Source: Pseudomonas brenneri
GTDB lineage: Bacteria; Pseudomonadota; Gammaproteobacteria; Pseudomonadales; Pseudomonadaceae
Assembly: GCF_007858285.1 (NCBI RefSeq)
Contig: NZ_VFIL01000005.1
Span: forward strand, 248,001-312,000
Length of the DNA: 64,000 nucleotides
Direction of reading: 5' to 3'
The translations under genes were made by a program, and so were the position numbers. The notes under the pieces were generated by a model. That model had not been told where the DNA came from. It searched no databases and saw only the letters and a list, made by a program, of their open reading frames with translations. The stretch's first letter is position 1, and each line of letters begins with the position of its first letter. Positions 25,514-33,885 of this stretch are shown piece after piece.

Positions 25514-26188
25514 TCACATACGTTCGGCGGCCAGACGGTGGATGTCGGCGGGTTCGATCACCGCTTGCGGGGCGCCTTGCCGGACCACCGCCAGCATCGC
25601 CCGACCCACGCTCTCGGTACTCACGATCCAGGCCGGCCGTACACGGCGAACCAATGACAGCAATGGGCCGAGCAAGGTGTAGAACGCCTGGTAGAGCCGG
25701 GTTTTCGAACGCACGCCATGCAGCGGCTGGATGATCCCCGGACGGAACAGGTAAACCGCCTTGAACGGCAGGCGCAGCAAGGCATTCTCGGTCTTGCCCT
25801 TGACCCGTGCCCACATCACCTTGCCCTGCTCGGAACTGTCGGTGCCCGTGCCGGACACATAGACAAACGTCATCTGCGGGTTGAGCCGCGCCAGGGTACT
25901 GGCAGCGACCAGCGTCAGGTCATAGGTCTGACGGGTGTAAGTCGCCTCATCCATCCCCACCGACGACACCCCCAGGCAAAACAGACAGGCATCAAACCCT
26001 TGCAGCAAATGCTCCAGGGGTTGGAAGTCGAACATATCGGCGTGCAACACCTGATGCAGCTTGCCGTGCTCCTGGGTCAACGCCGTGCGCCCCACCGCCA
26101 CCACTTCCTGCACATCAGCGGCCAGCAGACACTCACGCAACACGCCCTGGCCGACCATGCCGGTGGCGCCGAATAGCAGAACTCTCAT
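25514..26188 (-). CDS. NAD(P)-binding Rossmann protein, atypical SDR
   Basis: Protein of 224 residues starting MRVLLFGATGMVGQGVL, which holds the GxxGxxG nucleotide-binding motif at residues 7-13, followed by FVYVSGTGTDSSEQGKVMWARVKG with a possible Tyr/Lys substitute (K near residue 131) of the extended SDR active site. Similar proteins are annotated as epimerases or saccharopine dehydrogenase-like oxidoreductases. The substrate is unknown. The in-frame ATG at 26230 is rejected because its 14 added residues precede the Rossmann strand. Confidence 0.82.
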   Translation of the reverse strand: MRVLLFGATGMVGQGVLRECLLAADVQEVVAVGRTALTQEHGKLHQVLHADMFDFQPLEHLLQGFDACLFCLGVSSVGMDEATYTRQTYDLTLVAASTLARLNPQMTFVYVSGTGTDSSEQGKVMWARVKGKTENALLRLPFKAVYLFRPGIIQPLHGVRSKTRLYQAFYTLLGPLLSLVRRVRPAWIVSTESVGRAMLAVVRQGAPQAVIEPADIHRLAAERM

Positions 26189-26205
26189 AAGGGGGGGCCT
26201 CAGTG

Positions 26206-26227
26206 GCAAGCTTTTAGCTGCAAGCTT
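26206..26227. repeat. Short GCAAGCTT repeat
   Basis: GCAAGCTT occurs at 26206-26213 and 26220-26227, each containing the palindrome AAGCTT, just upstream of the SDR gene. It resembles a dispersed Pseudomonas repeat. The rest of the 298-base gap to 26486 shows only the inverted repeat listed at 26410. Confidence 0.4.
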
Positions 26228-26409
26228 CAAGTTAAGAGCAGTACGAGGTGCCCAGATTAACAGCTTGTCATCAGACGCGACGAGCGAATCGCAGAGGCGA
26301 AAATGTCGAACACAGGGATAGTGTAACTCATCCCAAACCTTGCACTAAAAATCTGTAGCCGATTACCCACGACAAAAACTCAACTTAGAACCATGGGCAT
26401 AGGAAACAG

Positions 26410-26460
26410 CTGACTTTTCATAGAGATTTCATTCCGATAGCTTACGACTCCGAAAGTCAG
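26410..26460. promoter_or_regulatory. Inverted repeat upstream of the alpha-oxoamine synthase gene
   Basis: CTGACTTT (26410-26417) and AAAGTCAG (26453-26460) are perfect complements, 35 bases apart, ending 26 bases before the start at 26487. It may be an operator or a 5' leader hairpin. Confidence 0.35.
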
Positions 26461-26486
26461 GACCACTTTTACAAGGACAGTAAACC

Positions 26487-27710
26487 ATGACTACAAACGT
26501 CAACATCAATAACTATTCAAACTACAAAAAGCTCATAGCACTCGCTGACCCAGACTGGCAAAGTGCAAAAGCCGGACGAATCAGTGAATTAAATGTAACG
26601 GTAAACAGCAACAACTTCCTAACCGATCAGTATAACCGAAACATCCATCACTTCTGCACCACGTCTTATTTAGGACTCGACTACCACCCCAGCATCCTTA
26701 ATGGAGCTATTGATGGATTAAAAGATGCGGGAACACTGCGCATAGCCAATTCAAAAAACCGCTGCAAACTGGTATTACTAGAGCAATTTGAAACCGCGCT
26801 ATCCGAGTTATTCGGTGCAAACTGCCTGAGTACACTTTCGTGTAGTGCCGCCAGCTCTGGAATATTACCTTTGCTCGCCAGCGGTGCTTTTACAAATGAC
26901 ACGCCTCCCGTCATGATCTTCGACAAGTTATCCCACTATTCAATGAATCATCTGAAAGCTGCGTGCGCTGACGAAACAGAGGTAATCACAGCCCCCCACA
27001 ACGACATTTCCTTTATAGAAGATCTATGCAAAAAACATAAAAAAGTTGCTTATGTCGCTGATGGCGTTTACAGCATGGGAGGCATTGCCGACATAGAAAG
27101 CTTATTATATTTGAAGGCACGCTACGGACTTTTTCTCTACTTGGATGATTCTCACGCGCTGTCCGCAGTAGGGAAGAATGGAGCAGGATTTGTACGCCCG
27201 CACTTATCGGCATTAGACGACCAAATTCTGCTGGTGGCTTCCCTCGGAAAGTCATTCGCGGCAGGTGGTGGTTTGGTAATGTTTGGGAGCGAACGCCAAA
27301 AGAGTTTAGTGCATCGCTACGGCGGCCCTAGCAACTGGTCCCAAAGCCTGAATTCAGCTGCCATCGGCGCGGGCTTGGCATCAATCAAAATCCACCTTTC
27401 AGATGAATTAACTGTCCTTCAGGAAAAGCTTCAGAAAAATATTCGATTATTCGATAGTTTAGTAGAAACAGAGCAAAAGAGATCATTCTCCGCGATACGC
27501 TTAGTAGCTTGTGGCGAAGCAACACTGGCCACTCAAATTTCACGAAGACTTGCTGACATTGGTTTTTTTACATCTGCGGTGTTCTTCCCAGTTGTACCGC
27601 AAAACAAAGCAGCCATACGTATTACACTTCGTGCGGACATGCCACCTGCCTTGATCCATTCTTTTTGTGAACATCTCAAAGACTTGCTAAAGGAGCACGG
27701 AAAGCTTTAA
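26487..27710 (+). CDS. PLP-dependent alpha-oxoamine synthase family protein
   Basis: Protein of 407 residues in the BioF/Kbl/ALAS/CqsA family, which condense an amino acid with an acyl-CoA. Seen: TTSYLGLDYHP (58-68), DKLSHYSM with His150, ADGVYSMGG (191-199), LDDSHALSAVGKNGAGF with Asp220 and His223, and the Schiff-base Lys255 in SLGKSFAAGGG. The usual Gly-rich SRL loop is replaced by LRIANSKNRCKL. The DDSH block recalls CqsA/LqsA-type autoinducer synthases more than BioF. AAGGA precedes the ATG. The DNA is AT-rich against its neighbours. An exporter-like MFS gene follows 70 bases later. The product is unknown. Confidence 0.82.
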   Translation: MTTNVNINNYSNYKKLIALADPDWQSAKAGRISELNVTVNSNNFLTDQYNRNIHHFCTTSYLGLDYHPSILNGAIDGLKDAGTLRIANSKNRCKLVLLEQFETALSELFGANCLSTLSCSAASSGILPLLASGAFTNDTPPVMIFDKLSHYSMNHLKAACADETEVITAPHNDISFIEDLCKKHKKVAYVADGVYSMGGIADIESLLYLKARYGLFLYLDDSHALSAVGKNGAGFVRPHLSALDDQILLVASLGKSFAAGGGLVMFGSERQKSLVHRYGGPSNWSQSLNSAAIGAGLASIKIHLSDELTVLQEKLQKNIRLFDSLVETEQKRSFSAIRLVACGEATLATQISRRLADIGFFTSAVFFPVVPQNKAAIRITLRADMPPALIHSFCEHLKDLLKEHGKL

Positions 27711-27780
27711 TGGTCTGCGTTGACACAACACAACTCTCGCCAACGCGACGCCACCGCCCAAAAAAGAAAATCCTTACCCT

Positions 27781-28938
27781 TTGAAAAACACCACAACCCT
27801 TGCCATAGCCTGCTGCACCGCCTTCCTGTCCCAAGTCGGCATCAGCATTTACCTGCCCGCAGTGCCGGCCATTTCCCAGGCACTGCAGGCCGCCGAGTCC
27901 CAGGCCTCGCTGGCCTTGGCGGTGTATCTGGTGGGCATGGCGTTGCCCATGCTGCTATGGGGCAGCCTGGGTGAACGCCTGGGCAGGAAACCGGTGCTGC
28001 TGGCGGCATTGGCCCTGTATGCCCTGGCCAGCGCGGCCATCCCCATGGCTCACAACATCGAGACGTTTCTCTCGCTACGGTTCGTCCAGGGCCTGGGGGC
28101 TGGTGGCGTTTCGGTGATGGCACGGGTGTTGGTGCGCGATAGTTTCAGCGGTGCATTGTTGGCCAAAGGCCTGTCGTGGCTGGGCATGACCTTCGTGATC
28201 GCCCTGGGTATCGGCCAGTTCATTGGCTCGGTATTGCAGGTAGCGTTGGGTTGGGAGGCGATCTTCTACGGCTTGGCATTGGCGGCAATCGGGCTGATTT
28301 GCGTACTGCAAGCGGTGGCGTTCCCGGCACGGGTGAAAGCCGATGGGCAAGTTTCTGCATGGCGTATCTACAGCATGATTTTGCAACACCCGGCGTTTCT
28401 ACGGGCAGCGTTGGCGGGCGGGTTGGGGTATGGCGTGATCATCGCGTTCAATACCTGCGCTCCGCTGATTCTGCAGGGCCGCTTCGAGTGGACTGCCACG
28501 CAGTATGGGCTGCTGGGTTGGCCGATCAGCGCGGCCTATCTGGCGGGTGCATTGACGGTCAATCGTTGGGTTGCCCGCAGCGGGCGCCTGTCGATGATGA
28601 CATGGGGAGTGACATTGGTAGTGGGCGGCAGTTCGGTGATGTTGCTCGCTGGCTGGTTCGCCAGTGATTGGGCCTTGCTGCTGTGGTTGCCTTATTGCGT
28701 GGCGGTGTTCGGGCAGTCGATGAGTTACCCCATCAGCCTGTCCCTGGCCAACGACCACTCTCCGGTAGGCGGCTCCTACGCCATGGCCCTAAGTGGTTTT
28801 TTGCACCAGTTGATGGCGGCGCTGATTGGTGGCATGGCCAGCTTGCTGGTCAGTCAGCAGGTCTGGCCGTTGGCGGCGTTATGTGTAGCGCTGGCGAGCG
28901 GCGCACTGTGGTGCGTCGTCCGGGCCAGGACAGACTAA
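27781..28938 (+). CDS. MFS transporter, Bcr/CflA-type exporter
   Basis: Protein of 385 residues with 12 predicted helices. The start [20 protein letters not shown] matches the first helix of Bcr/CflA drug exporters. The loop between helices 2 and 3 ([14 protein letters not shown], residues 61-74) is the MFS signature, and [21 protein letters not shown] is also typical. The start is probably TTG at 27781; no better ATG or GTG precedes the first helix and no good ribosome binding site is visible. Being next to the alpha-oxoamine synthase suggests export of its product. GC content returns to chromosomal level here, so the two genes may differ in origin. Confidence 0.85.
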   Translation: MKNTTTLAIACCTAFLSQVGISIYLPAVPAISQALQAAESQASLALAVYLVGMALPMLLWGSLGERLGRKPVLLAALALYALASAAIPMAHNIETFLSLRFVQGLGAGGVSVMARVLVRDSFSGALLAKGLSWLGMTFVIALGIGQFIGSVLQVALGWEAIFYGLALAAIGLICVLQAVAFPARVKADGQVSAWRIYSMILQHPAFLRAALAGGLGYGVIIAFNTCAPLILQGRFEWTATQYGLLGWPISAAYLAGALTVNRWVARSGRLSMMTWGVTLVVGGSSVMLLAGWFASDWALLLWLPYCVAVFGQSMSYPISLSLANDHSPVGGSYAMALSGFLHQLMAALIGGMASLLVSQQVWPLAALCVALASGALWCVVRARTD

Positions 28939-30083
28939 AACGCGCTGCGGAAAATTTCCTCGATCTGCCGCTGATCCGCCCGCCGTGGGTTGGTCAGGCC
29001 GCACGCATCCTTGAGGGCATTGCTTGCCAGCAGCGGGATGTCTTGCAGCTTGGCACCCAACTCACGCAGGCCGGCCGGGATGTCGACATCCTGGGACAGG
29101 CAGCGAATCGCCGCGATGGCCGCTTGTGCGCCTTCTTCGGGGCTGACGTGTTTATCGGTCACGCCCAGGGCGCGGCCGACGTCGCTCAGGCGCGCGGCGC
29201 TGACGCTGGCGTTGAAGCTTTGCACGTGGGGCAGCAGCACCGCGTTGCACACGCCGTGGGGCAAGTCATAGAGGCCGCCCAACTGGTGGGCCATGGCGTG
29301 GACAAAACCCAGGGAGGCGTTGTTGAAGGCCATGCCCGCAAGAAATTGCGCATAGGCCATGTTTTCCCGGGCCGCCATATCGCTGCCGTCGCGCACGGCC
29401 AGGCGCAGGTTGGCGCTGATCAGTTCGATCGCCTTGATCGCGCATGCATCGGTGATCGGGTTGGCGGCGGTGGAAACATAGGCTTCGATAGCGTGGGTCA
29501 GTGCGTCCATGCCGGTGGCGGCGGTCAGGCCCTTGGGCATGGCCACCATCAGCGCCGGGTCGTTGACCGACAGCAACGGTGTGACGTTGCGGTCGACGAT
29601 GGCCATTTTCACGTGACGGGTTTCGTCGGTGATGATGCAAAAACGCGTCATTTCGCTGGCGGTACCGGCGGTGGTGTTGATCGCCACCAGCGGCAACTGC
29701 GGCTTGCTCGATTGGTCGACCCCTTCGTAGTCGCCGATATGCCCGCCATTGGTGGCACACAGGGCGATGCCCTTGGCGCAGTCATGGGGCGAACCGCCGC
29801 CCAGCGACACCACAAAATCGCAGCCACTGGCCTGAAGCAACGCCAGGCCGTTCTCGACATTCTCCACGTTGGGGTTGGGTTTGGCGCCGTCGTAGAGCAC
29901 CGAGTCGATGTCCTGCATCGCCAGTTTCTCGGCAATCATGCTGGCCACGCCCGCCTTGGCCAGGCCGGCGTCGGTGACAATCAGCGCCTTGCGAAAACCG
30001 TAGTTGCGGATCGCGCTCATGGCTTCGTCGAGGCAGTCGATGCCCATGATGTTGACGGCGGGAATGAAGAACGTGCTGCTCAT
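28935..30083 (-). CDS. Iron-containing alcohol dehydrogenase (group III)
   Basis: Protein of 382 residues, normal length for the family. The NAD-binding motif is [15 protein letters not shown] (about residues 90-104). Metal ligands are Asp and His in [12 protein letters not shown] (about residues 192-203) plus [20 protein letters not shown] (about 261-280). It is closest in type to YiaY/AdhB enzymes acting on short-chain alcohols. The substrate is not deducible. Its last bases overlap the convergent MFS stop codon by 4 bases. Confidence 0.92.
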   Translation of the reverse strand: MSSTFFIPAVNIMGIDCLDEAMSAIRNYGFRKALIVTDAGLAKAGVASMIAEKLAMQDIDSVLYDGAKPNPNVENVENGLALLQASGCDFVVSLGGGSPHDCAKGIALCATNGGHIGDYEGVDQSSKPQLPLVAINTTAGTASEMTRFCIITDETRHVKMAIVDRNVTPLLSVNDPALMVAMPKGLTAATGMDALTHAIEAYVSTAANPITDACAIKAIELISANLRLAVRDGSDMAARENMAYAQFLAGMAFNNASLGFVHAMAHQLGGLYDLPHGVCNAVLLPHVQSFNASVSAARLSDVGRALGVTDKHVSPEEGAQAAIAAIRCLSQDVDIPAGLRELGAKLQDIPLLASNALKDACGLTNPRRADQRQIEEIFRSAF

Positions 30084-30209
30084 GGTGAACCCTCGGGGAT
30101 ACGTTGATGCCTACAGCATCGACCGCAGCGGGCTGCGGCATCTTGACCAAGATCAACGCCCGCCCGTGATAAAGTCACCACCCAGCCGTTTTTGAGTAGA
30201 CCCGCCGCA

Positions 30210-31226
30210 ATGAAGGATTTCCAGGATATCGACGCCGCCCTTGAAGACTGGAGCGCACTGCGCAGCAGCACCGCCTTCGCCGCGATCCTGATCGGCAACG
30301 GTGCCAGTCGCGCGGTGTGGGAAGACTTTGCCTACGACTCACTGTTTGAAAACGCACGCACCGTGGAAGAAAAGCCCTTGAGCGCTTCCGAACTGAGCGT
30401 GTTTGATGCGATGCAGACCCGCAGTTTCGAACAAGTGCTGGGTGCCCTGAAAACCACCAGCCGCGTCAACAAGGCCCTGGCCGTCAGCTCCGCTGCGCCG
30501 CGCAATCGCTACTACGCGATCAAGGAAGCGCTGATCAACACCATCCACGCCGTGCACATCCCCTGGCGCCTGGTGCAGCCTTCGACGCTAGTGACGATCA
30601 ATCAGGAACTGGCGAGCTACAAGACAGTGTTCACCAGCAATTACGACCTGCTCAACTACTGGTCGATCCTGCACACGCCAGGCATTGACGACCTGTTTCG
30701 CGGTGCCGAATCACGCTTTGACCTGCGCGATACCGCCACCGCCGCGACGCGCATTCTGTACCTGCACGGCGGCCTGCACCTGGTGCGTAACCTGGATGGC
30801 TCGGCGCGTAAATTGCCGTCCACCGACAGTACGTTGCTCAGCAGTTTTGCGATCAACAACACCATCAAGACCCTCGACGATGTGCCGCTGTTCATCAACG
30901 AAGGGCCCACCGGCGAAAAGCTCAAGACCATCCGCAGTTCGGATTATCTGTCGTTCTGCTATGAACAGTTGCTGGGCCAGGAAGGTGCGCTGTGTATCTT
31001 CGGCCATCACCTGGGCGAGCAGGATCAACACTTGGTGGAGGCGATTCGCCGCTCGAAGATCAAGACCCTGGCGATTTCGGTATTTGGCCGCAGCGAAGGA
31101 TTTATCCAGCAGCAGAAGCGGCGGTATGCGGGGCTGTTTGAAGGGATGGAGGTGGAGCTGCGGTTCTTTGCGGCACGCAGCCATGCGCTGGGCAAAGCGG
31201 CACTGTCGGTGCCGGTCGAGCACTGA
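30210..31226 (+). CDS. DUF4917 protein with SIR2-like motifs
   Basis: Protein of 338 residues. Motifs arranged as in SIR2-like NAD-binding proteins are LIGNGASRA (27-35), FTSNYDLLNYW (141-151, Asn144 and Asp146) and LYLHGGLHL (183-191, His186), then IFGHHLGEQDQHL near the C-terminus. This matches DUF4917 as I know it. Biochemical function is unknown; SIR2-like relatives in phage defence degrade NAD, but no defence partner gene lies beside it here. ATG 30210 is used; a TTG 6 codons upstream is possible. Confidence 0.75.
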   Translation: MKDFQDIDAALEDWSALRSSTAFAAILIGNGASRAVWEDFAYDSLFENARTVEEKPLSASELSVFDAMQTRSFEQVLGALKTTSRVNKALAVSSAAPRNRYYAIKEALINTIHAVHIPWRLVQPSTLVTINQELASYKTVFTSNYDLLNYWSILHTPGIDDLFRGAESRFDLRDTATAATRILYLHGGLHLVRNLDGSARKLPSTDSTLLSSFAINNTIKTLDDVPLFINEGPTGEKLKTIRSSDYLSFCYEQLLGQEGALCIFGHHLGEQDQHLVEAIRRSKIKTLAISVFGRSEGFIQQQKRRYAGLFEGMEVELRFFAARSHALGKAALSVPVEH

Positions 31227-31245
31227 TCCCAGCCTCACTGGAGAC

Positions 31246-31281
31246 CCGGGCTTGCTCCCACACAAGCCCGCTCCCACATTA
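31246..31281. repeat. Partial REP sequence
   Basis: GGGCTTGCTCCCACACAAGCCCGCTCCCACATT, two close copies of the TGTGGGAGC/GGGCTT core, between the convergent DUF4917 and cupin-regulator genes. It can fold and may stop transcription. Confidence 0.65.
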
Positions 31282-31289
31282 GATCTCTG

Positions 31290-31817
31290 TCATTCTTCGG
31301 CGCTGTGTACCACCACCAGTAACTGCGCCTGCACTTCTCCCACCGAACGAATGCGGTGCGGTTTTTGCGCATTGAAGTGCAATGCGTCGCCGCGCTCCAG
31401 CAGTACCCGTTCGTTCATGAAGTCCACTTCCACCCGGCCTTCATGCACAAACAGAAACTCCTCCCCCAAGTGCTCCTTGAAGGTCTTGTCGCTGAACTCC
31501 GCTGGCGGATAGATGATGAACGGCAGCAGGCTGCGCTCGCTGACCTGATGGGCCAGCACCGCATAACCCGGCGACGTGTCGGGCCGCTCATGGCTGCGCA
31601 CCAGGCTGTAGCTGTCGAGGCTGACGTTGTCTTCGCTGAACAGTTCTTCGACCTTAACGTTCAACGCCTTGGCCAGTTTCAGCGCGGCGGCAATCGACGG
31701 CGTGTTCAGCCCGCGCTCGACTTTCGACAGATAACTCTTGGTCATCCCGGATTTCTCGGCCAGTGCCTCCAAGGTAACACCGAGTTTTTTTCTCAATAAT
31801 TTCAAACGGATAGACAT
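31290..31817 (-). CDS. XRE-family regulator with C-terminal cupin sensor
   Basis: Protein of 175 residues. An N-terminal helix-turn-helix (residues about 5-60: LRKKLGVTLEALAEKSGMTKSYLSKVERG) is joined to a cupin_2 barrel (about 100-170: EEFLFVHEGRVEVDFMNERVLLERGDALHF). This PuuR-like architecture usually represses a nearby catabolic operon and senses a small metabolite in the cupin. It is divergent from the aldolase gene (157 bases between starts), which it probably controls. TGACACATTGTGTCA at 31865-31879 in that gap is a perfect 15-base palindrome suited as operator. Confidence 0.9.
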   Translation of the reverse strand: MSIRLKLLRKKLGVTLEALAEKSGMTKSYLSKVERGLNTPSIAAALKLAKALNVKVEELFSEDNVSLDSYSLVRSHERPDTSPGYAVLAHQVSERSLLPFIIYPPAEFSDKTFKEHLGEEFLFVHEGRVEVDFMNERVLLERGDALHFNAQKPHRIRSVGEVQAQLLVVVHSAEE

Positions 31818-31864
31818 GCGCAGCGATTAATCCAGCCAGAGGATGATGATTTTTACTTGCCAAT

Positions 31865-31879
31865 GACACATTGTGTCAT
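31865..31879. promoter_or_regulatory. Palindromic operator candidate
   Basis: TGACACATTGTGTCA is a near-perfect dyad (TGACACA/TGTGTCA around a central T) halfway between the divergent XRE-cupin and aldolase genes. It is a good candidate binding site for the XRE regulator. Confidence 0.6.
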
Positions 31880-31974
31880 ATAGCCTCTTTGGTGTCATTT
31901 GCAGAACCCAACGACCTTGCGAGCTGCGGGAACCAGCAAATCGACGTCCATTGAACCACCCAAAGGACACCGAT

Positions 31975-32757
31975 ATGGCCAAGACATTAGCACTCCCCAA
32001 AGACCAACTGGTCAAGCAAGCGCTGACCCAGATGCAAAGCAGCCTGGCAGATAATACGTGGACCGACCGGCAAAAGCTGGCCCTGACCTGCCGGATTCTG
32101 TTCGAGAACGGCCACGACTCCGGCCTGGCCGGGCAGATCACTGCCCGTGGCCCGACGCCTGGCACCTACTACACCCAGCAACTGGGCCTGGGTTTCGATG
32201 AAATCACCGCCAGCAACCTGCTGCTGGTCAACGAAGACCTGGAAGTGTTGGAAGGTCACGGCATGCCCAACCCGGCCAACCGCTTTCACAGCTGGGTCTA
32301 CCGTGGCCGGCCGGATGTGAACTGCATCATCCACACCCACCCGACGCACATCGCCGCCCTGTCGATGCTGGAAGTGCCGTTGGAGGTGTCGCACATGGAC
32401 CTGTGCCCGCTGTATGAAGACTGTGCATTCCTCGAAGCCTGGCCGGGTGTGCCAGTGGGTAACGAAGAAGGCGAAATCATCACCCAGGCCCTGGGCGACA
32501 AGCGCGCAATCCTGCTGTCCCACCACGGTCAGCTGTCCACTGGCGGCACCATCGAAGAAGCCTGCGTGATCGCGCAATTGATCGAACGGGCGGCCAAACT
32601 GCAACTGCTGGCCATGAGTGCCGGTACCGTCAAGCCGATTCTGCCGGCCCTGGGACGCGAGGCCCATGACTGGATCTCCAAGCCCAAGCGCCACGGCGCC
32701 GCGTTCAACTACTACGCTCGGCAGAACCTGCGCCAACACGCCGATTGCCTGAACTGA
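31975..32757 (+). CDS. Class II aldolase/adducin family protein
   Basis: Protein of 260 residues. The zinc-binding HTHPTH motif (His120, His122, His125 region) and the third ligand region HHGQLSTGGTIEEAC near residues 182-196 fit the aldolase II/adducin domain (about residues 35-225). The start follows AAAGGA by 7 bases. It is paired with a DapA-family lyase 25 bases downstream and controlled, by position, by the divergent XRE-cupin protein. The substrate is unknown; a hydroxy- or keto-acid is likely. Confidence 0.88.
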   Translation: MAKTLALPKDQLVKQALTQMQSSLADNTWTDRQKLALTCRILFENGHDSGLAGQITARGPTPGTYYTQQLGLGFDEITASNLLLVNEDLEVLEGHGMPNPANRFHSWVYRGRPDVNCIIHTHPTHIAALSMLEVPLEVSHMDLCPLYEDCAFLEAWPGVPVGNEEGEIITQALGDKRAILLSHHGQLSTGGTIEEACVIAQLIERAAKLQLLAMSAGTVKPILPALGREAHDWISKPKRHGAAFNYYARQNLRQHADCLN

Positions 32758-32782
32758 AGCCTTTTTCGACCGGAGATATTCC

Positions 32783-33670
32783 ATGTCCAGCCCTACTATT
32801 CACGGCATCATCGGCTACACCATCACCCCGTTCAGCGCCGACGGCAGCCGCCTAGACCTCGACGCCCTGGGCCAGTCCATCGACCGCTTGATCGACAGCG
32901 GCGTCCACGCCATCTCGCCGTTGGGCAGCACCGGTGAAGGCGCGTACCTGAGCGATGCAGAGTGGGATGAAGTCAGCGCCTACAGCATCCGAAAAGTCGC
33001 CAAACGCGTCCCGACCATCGTCAGCGTGTCCGACCTGACCACCGCCAAGGCCGTGCGTCGCGCGCGCTTTGCCGAAGCCGAGGGCGCCGATGTGGTGATG
33101 GTGCTGCCGACCTCCTACTGGAAGCTCAGCGAGGCGCAGATCCTTGCGCACTACGCGGCCATCGGCGACAGCGTCGGCGTGCCGATCATGCTCTACAACA
33201 ACCCGGCCACCAGCGGCACGGACATGTCGGTGGAGTTGATCCTGCGCATCGTCAACAGCGTCGATAACGTGACGATGGTCAAGGAGAGCACCGGCGATAT
33301 CCAGCGCATGCACCAGTTGTACCGCCAAAGCGAAGGCCAGGTGCCGTTCTACAACGGCTGCAACCCACTGGCCCTGGAAGCCTTCGCCGCCGGAGCCAAG
33401 GGTTGGTGCACCGCTGCGGCGAACCTGATCCCGCAACTCAACCTGGACCTGTACCAGGCCGTATTGGCCAACGACCTGAACCAGGCACGCGCACTGTTCT
33501 ATCGACAATTGCCGTTGCTCGACTTCATCCTCAAGGGTGGCTTGCCGGCGACGATCAAGGCTGGCTTGCGCATGACCGGGCTGGAAGTCGGTGATCCACG
33601 ATTGCCGGTGTTCCCGCTGGACATGGCGGGCCAGGCGCAGTTGCAGAAGCTGCTGACCTTGCTGCGCTAA
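32783..33670 (+). CDS. DapA-family (dihydrodipicolinate synthase-like) lyase/aldolase
   Basis: A (beta/alpha)8-barrel of 295 residues of the N-acetylneuraminate lyase/DHDPS family. It has GSTGEGAYL (48-56), Tyr138 in MLYNNPATSG and the Schiff-base Lys167 in MVKESTGD. It is not likely to be the lysine-pathway DapA, because it lies in a catabolic pair with a class II aldolase under a cupin regulator. GGAGAT precedes the ATG. Probably splits or dehydrates a 2-keto acid. Confidence 0.88.
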   Translation: MSSPTIHGIIGYTITPFSADGSRLDLDALGQSIDRLIDSGVHAISPLGSTGEGAYLSDAEWDEVSAYSIRKVAKRVPTIVSVSDLTTAKAVRRARFAEAEGADVVMVLPTSYWKLSEAQILAHYAAIGDSVGVPIMLYNNPATSGTDMSVELILRIVNSVDNVTMVKESTGDIQRMHQLYRQSEGQVPFYNGCNPLALEAFAAGAKGWCTAAANLIPQLNLDLYQAVLANDLNQARALFYRQLPLLDFILKGGLPATIKAGLRMTGLEVGDPRLPVFPLDMAGQAQLQKLLTLLR

Positions 33671-33697
33671 ACACCATCCGGTGTAGAGATAGGCTTG

Positions 33698-33787
33698 TGT
33701 GGGAGCGGGCTTGCTCGCGATAGCGGTGGATCAGTCAATCATTGGGTGACTGACACACCGCAATCGCGAGCAAGCCCGCTCCCACAT
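33698..33787. repeat. REPIN after the DapA-family gene
   Basis: TGTGGGAGCGGGCTTGCTCGCGA at the left is mirrored by TCGCGAGCAAGCCCGCTCCCACA at the right, with a spacer that itself contains GTCAATCA/TGACTGAC-type complementarity. This is a complete doublet of the TGTGGGAGC variant. Confidence 0.88.
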
Positions 33788-33825
33788 TGGATCGCATGGG
33801 CCTTTAAATTTACGGAGACAAATAG

Positions 33826-33845
33826 CAATAATTCTCGATATCATT
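33826..33845 (+). promoter_or_regulatory. Possible Fur box before the sigma-factor gene
   Basis: CAATAATTCTCGATATCATT resembles the 19-base Fur consensus of alternating GATAAT/ATTATC units and lies about 40 bases before the ECF sigma start. This fits iron control of a heme-receptor regulon. Confidence 0.45.
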
Positions 33846-33885
33846 CGCGACTTTTCTGCAGCATGCTGCGTCAAGAAGGATATCC

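Noticed and set aside
26487..27710. 8-amino-7-oxononanoate synthase (BioF)
   Set aside because: No bio genes are near, the substrate loop differs, and composition indicates recent transfer.
28668..30107. 479-codon plus-strand frame
   Set aside because: Antisense to the iron-containing alcohol dehydrogenase, whose motifs are complete on the minus strand.
32783..33670. Lysine-pathway dihydrodipicolinate synthase (DapA)
   Set aside because: The enzyme fold agrees, but the catabolic neighbours and cupin regulator argue for a different substrate.
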